This document shows positions 1 through 7,628 of a DNA stretch of 26,591 bases, piece after piece. Each line of letters opens with the position of its first letter. Position 1 is the stretch's first letter. The DNA is from Prevotella sp. UBA3675 (GTDB lineage: Bacteria; Bacteroidota; Bacteroidia; Bacteroidales; Bacteroidaceae), in contig DFJI01000022.1 of the NCBI GenBank assembly GCA_002372235.1, forward strand, positions 51,685 through 78,275. The letters are read 5' to 3'. Both the position numbers and the translations under genes were made by a program. Under the pieces are notes generated by a model. The model was not told where the DNA came from. It saw only the letters and a list, made by a program, of their open reading frames with translations, and did not search any database.

Positions 1-17
1 GCAAAATTATCAATGGC

Positions 18-407
18 ATGGCAAAGGTAAGCATAAAATCTGAGAGAATCACTCCTTTTGGAGGGATATTTCACGTGAGAGAGCTGTTTTCCCGTTATGT
101 AGGTCCGGTTATCGACAAAGTACTGGGTCTCTGATGTATGTCATTCGGCTACCAGTACAGCGAGATTGCAGGTTCGCTGGCAAGCGTCTACTTTTGTTAT
201 AGAGAACCGCGACGGCCGCTCGGCCCTAGGGACGCTTTGCAAGCAAAGAATGCCAACGTGCGTTTCCACCAGCAAGACACGCTGGAGCGCATCTTCTCGA
301 ATCTTGAATCGGAAGACATCCACATCAGACGCGCCCGCATGGATTGCGGATCCTGTTCGCGCAAGATAGTAGAGACCGTCGACGGGGTAAGGGGAAACTG
401 GGCATGA
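18..407 (+). pseudogene. IS1380-family transposase remnant (decayed)
   Basis: Broken N-terminal part of a transposase. From ATG 18 the reading starts MAKVSIKSERITPFGGIF and runs to an in-frame TGA at 132-134, where the family has Arg (CGA to TGA). The same frame then resumes as CMSFGYQYSEIAGSLASVYF. After residue YFC a large stretch is missing: the next recognisable words are IENRDG in another frame (near 198-216), then NVRFHQQDTLERIF and RARMDCGSCSRKIVE back in the first frame, ending at TGA 405-407. Order and wording fit Bacteroidetes IS1380-type transposases as I recall them. At least one nonsense change, one internal deletion, frame changes and loss of the C-terminal half make it non-functional. 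No inverted repeats are visible, and the left edge may lie outside the window. Confidence 0.8.
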
Positions 408-527
408 CCCATGCATAATCACGTCTGTACTGGCAAGACTATCGTCAGATGGAGAAGCAAACTACAAAACTAGTCAGCATCACTATTTGTTGCGGATTTT
501 AGGATAAATACGATACGTTTTCATGAT
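408..527. other. intergenic, no gene seen
   Basis: Between the transposase remnant and the operator-like palindrome upstream of the helicase I see no credible gene or RNA. One stretch, TTTTAGGATAAA at 497-508, resembles the core of the 22-bp repeat units found at 2800-3063, but it stands alone. Confidence 0.4.
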
Positions 528-545
528 GTACACAACCTTGTGTAC
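528..545. promoter_or_regulatory. perfect palindrome upstream of helicase gene
   Basis: GTACACAA-CC-TTGTGTAC is an 18-bp perfect inverted repeat with a 2-nt centre. It lies about 55 bp upstream of the helicase -7 element. It could be an operator for a dimeric regulator or a short hairpin. No regulator is encoded nearby, so the role is inferred only from symmetry and position. Confidence 0.4.
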
Positions 546-599
546 GTCCTCTATAGTAATTTTCGCTGCCTGTTGTGCTGTGGTTCCGTTTTTTAGTTG

Positions 600-607
600 T
601 ACCTTTG
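600..607 (+). promoter_or_regulatory. Bacteroidetes -7 element for helicase gene
   Basis: TACCTTTG matches the Bacteroidetes -7 consensus TAnnTTTG. Transcription would start near 612-616, just ahead of ATG 629. A TTG lies at 573-575, but the 24-nt spacing to the -7 box is longer than the usual 19-21, so the -33 element is uncertain. The box rules out an upstream in-frame ATG at 575 as the translation start. Confidence 0.6.
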
Positions 608-628
608 CGGAAAATAGTTACTAAAGAA

Positions 629-2809
629 ATGGCAAAACAGCATAACGAGGAACTGCGCACTGCGTGGGAGTTCGTGGAGAATACGGGCCGGAGCATCTTC
701 CTTACGGGAAAGGCAGGCACGGGTAAGACAACATTCTTGAAGACCGTGGTGGAGAGGAGCCGCAAGCGCTCTATCGTGGTGGCGCCTACGGGCGTGGCTG
801 CCGTGAACGCGGGCGGCATGACCATCCATTCGTTCTTCCAGTTGTCGTTCTCCCCATACGTGCCGGGAGCCAAGGTGGAGAGCAAGTTCGACTTCGGGCG
901 CGAGAAGCGACGCATCATCTCCTCGCTCGACCTGCTCATCATCGACGAAATATCAATGGTGCGCAGCGATTTGCTCGATGCCATCGATGCCGTGTTGCGC
1001 CGTTTCCGCGACCACTATCAGCCCTTTGGCGGGGTGCAGCTGCTCATGATAGGCGACTTGGCACAGCTCACACCCGTGGTCACGCCCGAGGACGAGAAGA
1101 TGCTGGCACCCTATTACGACACCCCCTATTTCTTCGGCTCGAAGGCACTGGCCCAGATAGACTATGTCACCATTCAGCTTGAGCAGGTCTATCGCCAACA
1201 GGATGCGACGTTCATCGACATTCTGAACCACATACGCGACGGCCATCCCACACAGGCGATGCTCGACCGGCTCAACCAGCGCGCACTGCCTCGTCAGGCA
1301 GCCCATCCTTCGGCGACCGAAGCCTATATCCGGCTTACCACTCACAACAACATAGCCGACCACTACAACGAGTCGGAGCTGCACCGGCTGCCCTCGCGCT
1401 CGTTCTTCTTCCGTGCCTCTATCGAAGGTGCCTTCCCCGACTATGCCTATCCCACGGCTGAGCTGCTGGAACTGCGGTTGGGCACGCAGGTCATGTTCAT
1501 CAAGAACGACCCCACGGGCGACCGCCGCTATTACAACGGGCGCATAGGCCGCGTGACCTATGTCGATGACCACCATGTGCGAGTACACTGTGAGGGCGAC
1601 GAAGATGCTATCGAGGTGGAGCCCTTAGAATGGGAGAACACGCGCTATACGCTCAATCCCGACACGCGCGAGATCGTGGCTGAGGTGCAGGGCCGTTTCC
1701 GCCAGCTGCCCCTCCGGCTGGCATGGGCCATCACCATTCATAAGAGTCAGGGCCTCACGTTCGACCATGCCATCATCGATGCCAATCAGAGCTTCGCCCC
1801 GGGGCAGGTCTATGTGGCGCTGAGCCGTTGCCGCTCGCTTGAAGGACTGGTGCTGGCCGCTCCGCTCAGTGCGCGTTCCATCATCAACGACGAGCGTGTT
1901 GACAACTATCTGTCGCATCAGGAAGAGGCTGCGCGCGAAAGCATCAGCCACCTGCCCACGCTCAAGGAAGAGTACTACCGCCATCTGCTGCTCGAGCTGT
2001 TCGACTTCCGCACGCTGCTCTATCAGCAGGAGTACATGGTGCGCCTCTTCTCCGAGTTCTTCTACAACAGCCATAACTCGCTCACGCAGCTGCACAAGCA
2101 GGCCCTTGATGCGTTGAAGACTCAGGTCATGGACGTGGCCGCAAAGTGGACCACCCACATCGGTCAACTCACTACCGACCAGCTCCATGCTCCCGACTTC
2201 TTGGAGCGGGTGGGGCGCAGTGCCACCTATTTTGCCGACACGCTTGAGGCGCTCCTGGCTAAACCCTTGCAGCTCACCGCCGAGGTGAAGCCCACCAACA
2301 AGTTGGCTGCCAAGCGGCTCTCCACCGTGCTGCCCGACCTGCGGCAGGCATGGCTCTCGCGTCGCTACCTGCTCTCGCGTATGGCCGACGAGGGGTTCAG
2401 CATCACCACCTATCTGCGCGAGAAGCAGATGTCGCAGCTCGATGCGCTCGACGAGGGTGTGGTGAAGAAGTCGCGCAAGAGGGCCGAGCCGAAGCCCAAG
2501 GAGCCGAAGCCAAGGACCTGGGAGGTGTCGTGGGCGCTTTATCAGGAAGGCAACAGTCCGCAAGACATAGCCCACAGCCGAGGGCTCACCCTTGGCACGG
2601 TGTTCGGTCACTTGTCTCGTTTCGTTGCCTCGGGGCAGCTGTCGCTCGACGTGCTCGTGCCTCCAGCCCATCAGCAAGCCATCCGTCGGGCGCTGCAGAT
2701 GGTGAGTCAGGGCGAGAGTTCCAACGCAGTCAAGGCACTTTGTCCGCCTGATGTCACCTACGATGAGATTCGTCTGATGATGAACCTCGCTTCGCGTTCT
2801 GAGTCTTAG
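629..2809 (+). CDS. PIF1/RecD-like DNA helicase with C-terminal helix-turn-helix
   Basis: 726-residue superfamily 1 helicase. Walker A is GKAGTGKT (residues 27-34) and Walker B/DEAD-like motif is LLIIDEIS (about 102-109). APTGVAA follows Walker A as in PIF1. Near residue 370 is WAITIHKSQGLTFD and slightly later YVALSRCRS, the conserved C-terminal motifs V/VI. A charged KSRKRAEPKPKEPKP linker leads to a C-terminal region (about residues 630-726) with a helix-turn-helix look (SPQDIAHSRGLTLGTVFGHL), seen in other Bacteroidetes helicases of this type. Expected role is ATP-driven unwinding in DNA repair or replication; substrate is unknown. I chose ATG 629 because the promoter box ends at 607 and MAKQHNEELR fits the family; ATG 575 lies before the promoter. 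The stop codon is within the first unit of a repeat array that continues downstream. Confidence 0.88.
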   Translation: MAKQHNEELRTAWEFVENTGRSIFLTGKAGTGKTTFLKTVVERSRKRSIVVAPTGVAAVNAGGMTIHSFFQLSFSPYVPGAKVESKFDFGREKRRIISSLDLLIIDEISMVRSDLLDAIDAVLRRFRDHYQPFGGVQLLMIGDLAQLTPVVTPEDEKMLAPYYDTPYFFGSKALAQIDYVTIQLEQVYRQQDATFIDILNHIRDGHPTQAMLDRLNQRALPRQAAHPSATEAYIRLTTHNNIADHYNESELHRLPSRSFFFRASIEGAFPDYAYPTAELLELRLGTQVMFIKNDPTGDRRYYNGRIGRVTYVDDHHVRVHCEGDEDAIEVEPLEWENTRYTLNPDTREIVAEVQGRFRQLPLRLAWAITIHKSQGLTFDHAIIDANQSFAPGQVYVALSRCRSLEGLVLAAPLSARSIINDERVDNYLSHQEEAARESISHLPTLKEEYYRHLLLELFDFRTLLYQQEYMVRLFSEFFYNSHNSLTQLHKQALDALKTQVMDVAAKWTTHIGQLTTDQLHAPDFLERVGRSATYFADTLEALLAKPLQLTAEVKPTNKLAAKRLSTVLPDLRQAWLSRRYLLSRMADEGFSITTYLREKQMSQLDALDEGVVKKSRKRAEPKPKEPKPRTWEVSWALYQEGNSPQDIAHSRGLTLGTVFGHLSRFVASGQLSLDVLVPPAHQQAIRRALQMVSQGESSNAVKALCPPDVTYDEIRLMMNLASRSES

Positions 2810-3063
2810 GCAGTACGATATCCTGTTTTAGGCAATTTCGTGTAGCGTTCTACCCAAAATCACAACATGATATAAGTTAGATGGCATGGTGATATAGGAT
2901 AAACCGTGTCATGATATAGAATAGACCGTGCTGTGATTTAGAATAGAACTCATTGTGCTTTAGAATAGAACTCATTGTGCTTTAGAATAGAAGTCATCGT
3001 GCTTTAGGATAAACAGCATTGTGCTATAAGGTAGGCCATGTTGTGGCTGAGGTTGTATTCTTC
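2800..3063. repeat. 22-bp-phased degenerate tandem array 1 (12 units)
   Basis: Twelve consecutive 22-bp blocks starting at 2800, 2822, 2844 and so on to 3042 share a core close to TGTGNTTTAGGATARA. The central units (2932, 2954, 2976, 2998) are nearly identical; outer ones are diverged (2844 is the weakest). There are no spacers, so it is not a CRISPR. A period of 22 is not a multiple of three, which argues against coding, and is about two helical turns. The first block overlaps the helicase stop codon. Function unknown. A related array lies at 23137-23334. Confidence 0.75.
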
Positions 3064-3084
3064 TTTACTCTACTATCCAATAAA

Positions 3085-3252
3085 GTTTTCAAAACATCTG
3101 CTCCATCTGCTCCTTTGCGTAACACATTGATTTTCATTTGTTTACGTGCGGAGCAGATAAAAATCATCTGCTCCCATCTGCTCCGCTTCCTAACTGTTTG
3201 CTTTTCAGGAAGTTAGCTAAAAGGGAGCAGATGGAGCAGATGTTTTGCAAAC
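3085..3252. repeat. 168-bp palindromic element with ~32-bp terminal inverted repeats
   Basis: The left arm (3085-3116, containing CATCTGCTCCATCTGCTCC) is the reverse complement of the right arm (3220-3252) apart from one mismatch and one extra base. Inside, GCGGAGCAGAT (3148-3158) pairs with ATCTGCTCCGC (3175-3185). The core 9-mer ATCTGCTCC or its complement occurs repeatedly. This could be a MITE-like mobile repeat or a strongly folding RNA. A 65-codon frame across it (3019-3216) is not convincing as a gene. Confidence 0.75.
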
Positions 3253-3298
3253 TTCTTTTGTTACTGTATGAGTTTATAGTGATGGTCCGAAGAGGCTT

Positions 3299-3463
3299 TT
3301 AATCCTCATCGTCCCAGTAACCACCGTCACGAGAGTCGGCAGTACCACCACCAAAGGTACCTTGTCGAGTGATACCATCGGCACCTTGAACAGAAGCGAT
3401 GTCGAGCAGAGACTCTGTTTTGATTTCGACAATCTTCAAGTTTGGTTTGATATAATCTTTCAT
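3299..3463 (-). CDS. 54-residue small protein downstream of surface protein
   Basis: Starts MKDYIKPNLKIVEIKTESLL and ends with a Gly-rich then acidic tail (GTFGGGTADSRDGGYWDDED). The ATG lies 31 nt after the stop of the large secreted-protein gene on the same strand, so co-transcription is likely. It has no signal peptide, membrane segment or cysteine. Small proteins opening MKxYxKPxxxVVEI and ending in acidic residues are familiar from Prevotella and Bacteroides, usually annotated as hypothetical. The N-terminal conserved half plus variable Gly-rich half looks like a leader/core arrangement, but no modifying enzyme is adjacent. Function unknown. The frame is supported by family resemblance, the operon position and the absence of any competing gene. 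Confidence 0.72.
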   Translation of the reverse strand: MKDYIKPNLKIVEIKTESLLDIASVQGADGITRQGTFGGGTADSRDGGYWDDED

Positions 3464-3494
3464 TGTTTCAAATTTTTTTTGTTCAACATGATGC

Positions 3495-6400
3495 TTATTT
3501 CACAGTGATACGCTTTCCACCCACGATATAGATGCCCTTCTGCAGTCCGTTCAGGTTGTCGGCATTCTTGCGTACCAATTGTCCATTCAGGTTGTAGATA
3601 TTGCCTACGGGCATTGTCCTCTCTCTGTTAAGACCTTCGATGGCAGTCGTCTCTTCATCATCAACAAGGAATACAAGCGAACGAGAAGCGCCACCAACGT
3701 CTGCAATCTGGATATAGGCACGATAGGGATTGATGGTTGCGCCATTAGCACCAACATCATAGATACCGTTATTGCTCAACACATAGTTATTTTGTGCATT
3801 AGTGATTTTTGTGCTATTGTATGCTCCTATGAGTGAAGCCTCGTTCTTTGTCACTGTTGGGGTCTCTGTCGTTGCAGACACAGCGATGTCACTGAGACTG
3901 ATCTCGCTCTTGTCGGATGCTGAGCGCATGAGGAACGGCTGGTTGGCAACGCTTTGGTCAGCTGACTTGAAACCAATGCTACCTGTTTCTGCGTTGAAAC
4001 TGTTCAGCACTGCGATGTTGTCAACACCGCTCACTGCGAAGGGATAGACAGCAGTTGCCCAGCGGCCTGCGGTCAGCGTGCGGGTAATCTTAACTGAAGG
4101 ATAGGTGCCAGGGGCGTAAGTGGGAACAGAGCCGTCGGCAAACTCGAGAGCATCGGTAGATTTCAACAAGATATTACCCATTACGAGTTGGCGTTGAATA
4201 TTATTGCCCATGTTTTCACGTACAAAATTAATTATATAGTCTGCATCAGCATTAACAGTGAAATAGCCTTCATAGTCAGCCCAAACGCTTGCATTCGAAT
4301 TTCCATTTACAGCATCTCCCGAAACCGTAAACGTGCCACTGATATTCAGCTGATTTTCACCATTCGCATCTGTAATGTTGATAGAAGTCTCTGATGGTTC
4401 TGTCCAACCTGCATATTTAAACGTTAGTTTATATGTACGGTTAGCTTTTAGAGGTAGAGTATATCCTTCTACCTTACCGTAGTTTGTACTTTTCTTTGTA
4501 AAAAGAGCTACATTGTTCTCTACTGCACCAAGACCTGGATTTGCGTTGTCTCCATCATTGTTCTTTCCATTAATATGATTAAACACACGAGTAGAATACA
4601 TTGAACCTTCGGCATTGCCACTTAGTTCAGGATCATACCAACCATAAGCTTTAGACTTATCAGTAGTGCCCAAAGTAGAGTAATCCCAATAAATAGCATT
4701 CACCTCACCAACGTTCGCAGTCCAAGAAGCTGCTCCTAAAGCAGCGTATGCAGAAATCTTTTCATCGGTTGTTACGGCAGCATTTGCGGTGTTAAGTGCG
4801 CTTACAGCTGCAACATTGTTATATGGTGCATATTCACCATCCTCAAAGCCGATTGTATGGTTTTCGCCTTCAAAAATAGCAGAGGCAAGTGCTGTTTCTG
4901 GTTGAACAAACTGCCAAACGTTGTGCTCTGATGCAACTACATTATGCGATATTTCGACAAATCCAGTTGGAGTGTTGTTTACAAATAGCTCACAATTAGT
5001 ATTTTGTTTCAATTTTATCTTGTATCCGCCTTCAACTGGAGTCAAGACCCAATCGTTGTTATGAGAACCTTCAATTTTTGTTGCCCAGTTGCTGCCTACA
5101 TCATTAAGATAATTGCCCGAACTGAATTTCATTTGATTATAACCGCCACTCCATTCTAATGTAAATGGTAGCCCTTGATCATAGACATAGGTAACACCAC
5201 TTTCATTCTTGTTCAGCCACTTTGTTACGCCATCAACTGTTGTAGTCAGATAGAACCTCATGTCTATCGTGACAGTCTGCTTTGCGGAAGACTTGATATA
5301 AAGCATTCCTGCTGACAAAGCAATGCTCTTTTGCTCACCAGCGGCAAAGCTTACAGCCGTACCCGTAGTACTTTCGCCAGCAATTTTTGTACCATCTTGC
5401 GTATAAGTGATTGTAGCGGCTGAAGTTGAAGTGATATAATATTTTCCTGCTGTTGGAATGAAAACTGTGTACCATGTGTTGGCTTCCATGTCAGAGCCAA
5501 TAGGCAGAGCATCTGCTGCTATTGCTTGTAATTGTAAACCTGTGCATTTCAAAGAGAAGTCATTGAAGATTGTCCAGTCGTTTCCGATACCAGCATCTTT
5601 CTTTATTCCTAATTCTATAGAGTTGCTAGACGTAAGATTAATATTGGAAAGGGTGTTTGCATATTTCCCGTCTGTAAAGATTGCATATTCTGCGGCAGCC
5701 ATATTATCAGGAACGTAATATTTGGAATCAATACATTGCCACACGCCTGTTCCAGGATTGACAGTATAGGAAGTTATGCTGTTAATCAATGCAAGATCGA
5801 CAGTATTATCATCTGCATATAACTGAACATTTTTTGTGTCTGCTGTGGTACCTTTATCCCCAGGACGGTAGAATCCTTTTACGCCTAATTCAAATAATCC
5901 ATATTGTATGAGATTTACAGTTTGTTTAATACTAATTGTTGTGTAATTATAACATTCAAGGAGATTGTTTGAAAAATTAACAGCCTTGTATCCAGAATTG
6001 TCTGAATACTCTGTTGTCCAACCTGTAGCTGTTTTATCTATTATTTTAGCATGATCGATTAAGCCATTCAAGTTAACAGGAGAGCTTGAGGATGCATTTT
6101 TGAGATAGCTCGCTAAAAAAGAAGTACGTGAAATAGAGTAGATATAAAAGCCAGGGTTAGATCCAGTTGGTTTGTTGCAGGCAAGGTCTTGATCCCCAGT
6201 GACAGATGTTCCGCCATCCCAAGGCCCCACATAGTTACCATCACCAAATGTACCAGCAGATAGTGAATACTTTCCTTCGCTTACTGTAAAAGTGAAATCC
6301 GCATTCATACCTTTTCCATATGACATTGTTCCATCCCACCCATTATTTCCTGCATTCAGATAGTATCCATCTGATAGACATTTTAGAGAATAGACGTTTG

Positions 6401-6686
6401 CAGTTCCTGTTGTTTCAAGAACCCATACTTGCTCAGGGGTTGTTACTGGGTTGGAAAGTGCTCTATAAGCTGCTGGTCTGGTTGTTGTAGAATGACTCAT
6501 TGCATATGTGCCAGCACCTGCATCAACAAAAACGTAAAAATTGTTAGCAGGTGTTCCAATGGCTTCTAATGTGGTCAATTTTGTCCACCCTGCATTAGTC
6601 AAATCACTGACTGTGTATGCCCATGCGCTACTGCCCCCACCAATTAATATGACAAAGGTAGCCATTAATAGTTTAAATTTTCTCAT
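3495..6686 (-). CDS. Large secreted surface protein with T9SS-type C-terminal tail
   Basis: 1063 residues. An N-terminal signal peptide (MRKFKLLMATFVILIGGGSS, cleavage probably after AWA) is followed by a Thr/Ser/Asn/Gly-rich beta-type sequence without transmembrane segments. The C-terminus (VGNIYNLNGQLVRKNA, then LQKGIYIVGGKRITVK) has the pattern of type A T9SS sorting domains, implying export through the outer membrane and cell-surface attachment. Two stretches look alike: around residues 105-150 (DGYYLNAGNNGWDG, WGEF-like spacing) and around 515-560 (SGNYLNDVGSNWATK), suggesting repeated carbohydrate-binding-like modules. I do not recognise a catalytic domain. The gene is much more AT-rich than its neighbours, as often seen for variable surface proteins. 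A small gene follows 31 nt downstream. Confidence 0.8.
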   Translation of the reverse strand: MRKFKLLMATFVILIGGGSSAWAYTVSDLTNAGWTKLTTLEAIGTPANNFYVFVDAGAGTYAMSHSTTTRPAAYRALSNPVTTPEQVWVLETTGTANVYSLKCLSDGYYLNAGNNGWDGTMSYGKGMNADFTFTVSEGKYSLSAGTFGDGNYVGPWDGGTSVTGDQDLACNKPTGSNPGFYIYSISRTSFLASYLKNASSSSPVNLNGLIDHAKIIDKTATGWTTEYSDNSGYKAVNFSNNLLECYNYTTISIKQTVNLIQYGLFELGVKGFYRPGDKGTTADTKNVQLYADDNTVDLALINSITSYTVNPGTGVWQCIDSKYYVPDNMAAAEYAIFTDGKYANTLSNINLTSSNSIELGIKKDAGIGNDWTIFNDFSLKCTGLQLQAIAADALPIGSDMEANTWYTVFIPTAGKYYITSTSAATITYTQDGTKIAGESTTGTAVSFAAGEQKSIALSAGMLYIKSSAKQTVTIDMRFYLTTTVDGVTKWLNKNESGVTYVYDQGLPFTLEWSGGYNQMKFSSGNYLNDVGSNWATKIEGSHNNDWVLTPVEGGYKIKLKQNTNCELFVNNTPTGFVEISHNVVASEHNVWQFVQPETALASAIFEGENHTIGFEDGEYAPYNNVAAVSALNTANAAVTTDEKISAYAALGAASWTANVGEVNAIYWDYSTLGTTDKSKAYGWYDPELSGNAEGSMYSTRVFNHINGKNNDGDNANPGLGAVENNVALFTKKSTNYGKVEGYTLPLKANRTYKLTFKYAGWTEPSETSINITDANGENQLNISGTFTVSGDAVNGNSNASVWADYEGYFTVNADADYIINFVRENMGNNIQRQLVMGNILLKSTDALEFADGSVPTYAPGTYPSVKITRTLTAGRWATAVYPFAVSGVDNIAVLNSFNAETGSIGFKSADQSVANQPFLMRSASDKSEISLSDIAVSATTETPTVTKNEASLIGAYNSTKITNAQNNYVLSNNGIYDVGANGATINPYRAYIQIADVGGASRSLVFLVDDEETTAIEGLNRERTMPVGNIYNLNGQLVRKNADNLNGLQKGIYIVGGKRITVK

Positions 6687-6834
6687 ACTTAAATAATGCT
6701 TAGTATTTTAATTGTTAATAATCTTTTCTTCAGCTCTTCTTAAAAGGAGTCTCCGCTGTCTGGCAGGGAGGGGAGAATGCTGTGAATCCTTGAGTTTATA
6801 TATTATAAGGTGTGGACTTCGCAATTCTAATTTG

Positions 6835-6842
6835 CAAAGGTA
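6835..6842 (-). promoter_or_regulatory. -7 element for the surface-protein gene
   Basis: CAAAGGTA on the plus strand reads TACCTTTG on the minus strand, matching TAnnTTTG. Transcription would begin near 6828, giving an unusually long leader of about 140 nt before ATG 6686. No convincing -33 TTTG is visible. The leader region 6687-6830 holds no gene. Confidence 0.5.
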
Positions 6843-6949
6843 GAAAATATGTGAACAATAAGTAGTGGATTGTTGAAGGAAAAACAAATATTTATGTTAA
6901 GTTTTTTAAATTTAATAGAAGTTAACTAAAATTACGCGAAGCTTAATAG

Positions 6950-7576
6950 TTACACCTTCGGATCGGGAATGGTCTTGAAAGCGTAGCCTTGCTCCTTGAG
7001 CCACTCAATGCTCTGGGGAAGGGCAGTGCGCAACTTGTCGATGGCCTTGAGCGAGTCGTGGAAGGTGATGATGGAACCATTGCGGGCGTAGCGCTTCACA
7101 TTGTTCACCACGTCCTCAGCCGTGAGCCACTTTGAGTAGTCGCGCGTGACGAGATCCCACATCACCATCTTGTAGCGCTCGCGAGTGAGCAGGGCGTACT
7201 GCACCGGACGAATCCATCCGTGGGGCGGACGGAACAGGTGGCTGTGGATGTAGGCATTGGCTTTCTCCACGTTGTAGCTGTACTCATGTAGCGAGTGGCG
7301 GAAGCCGCTGATGTGGTTGTGGGTGTGGTTGCCCACCTGATGGCCTTCATCCACAATCTGCTGAAAGAGATGGAGGTGCTTGCGCACGTTGTCGCCCACC
7401 ATGAAGAAAGTGGCCTTGATGCCGTATTGGCGAAGGGTGTGAAGAATAAAAGGCGTGGACTCGGGAATGGGACCGTCGTCGAACGTCAGGTAAACTGCAT
7501 GTTCGGCGCGGTCCATTCTCCAGTAAGCCTTAGGATAGATCCATCGTAGATAGATGGATGGTTGTTCAATAATCAC
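6950..7576 (-). CDS. NodB-type polysaccharide deacetylase
   Basis: 208 residues. Metal-dependent carbohydrate deacetylase of the CE4/NodB family. Motifs counted from the proposed start: TFDDGP (31-36, catalytic base and metal Asp), HTHNH (84-88, metal-binding His pair), RPPHGW (116-121), and a late ITFHDS carrying the conserved His. There is no signal peptide or membrane anchor, so it may act on an intracellular glycan precursor or be exported differently. Start: GTG at 7576 gives VIIEQPSIYLRWIYP, matching how Bacteroidetes relatives begin (M-x-IEQP). The ATG at 7708 would add 44 unfamiliar residues and overlap the upstream gene by 80 nt. With the GTG start the gap to the DUF2723 gene is 52 nt, consistent with an operon. 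Confidence 0.85.
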   Translation of the reverse strand: MIIEQPSIYLRWIYPKAYWRMDRAEHAVYLTFDDGPIPESTPFILHTLRQYGIKATFFMVGDNVRKHLHLFQQIVDEGHQVGNHTHNHISGFRHSLHEYSYNVEKANAYIHSHLFRPPHGWIRPVQYALLTRERYKMVMWDLVTRDYSKWLTAEDVVNNVKRYARNGSIITFHDSLKAIDKLRTALPQSIEWLKEQGYAFKTIPDPKV

Positions 7577-7628
7577 TGTTCCTGGTTCAGTATCAGTTAA
7601 TTCATGAGAGCTTGACAATCCTCCGGGG

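Noticed and set aside
575..628. Longer N-terminus for the helicase from ATG 575
   Set aside because: A good -7 box at 600-607 places the transcription start after this ATG, and the extra residues do not look like the family.
2800..3063. CRISPR array
   Set aside because: The blocks are contiguous without unique spacers, and no cas genes are present.
3019..3216. 65-codon frame on the plus strand
   Set aside because: It runs through the 22-bp array and the palindromic element; the apparent protein words come from repeat DNA.
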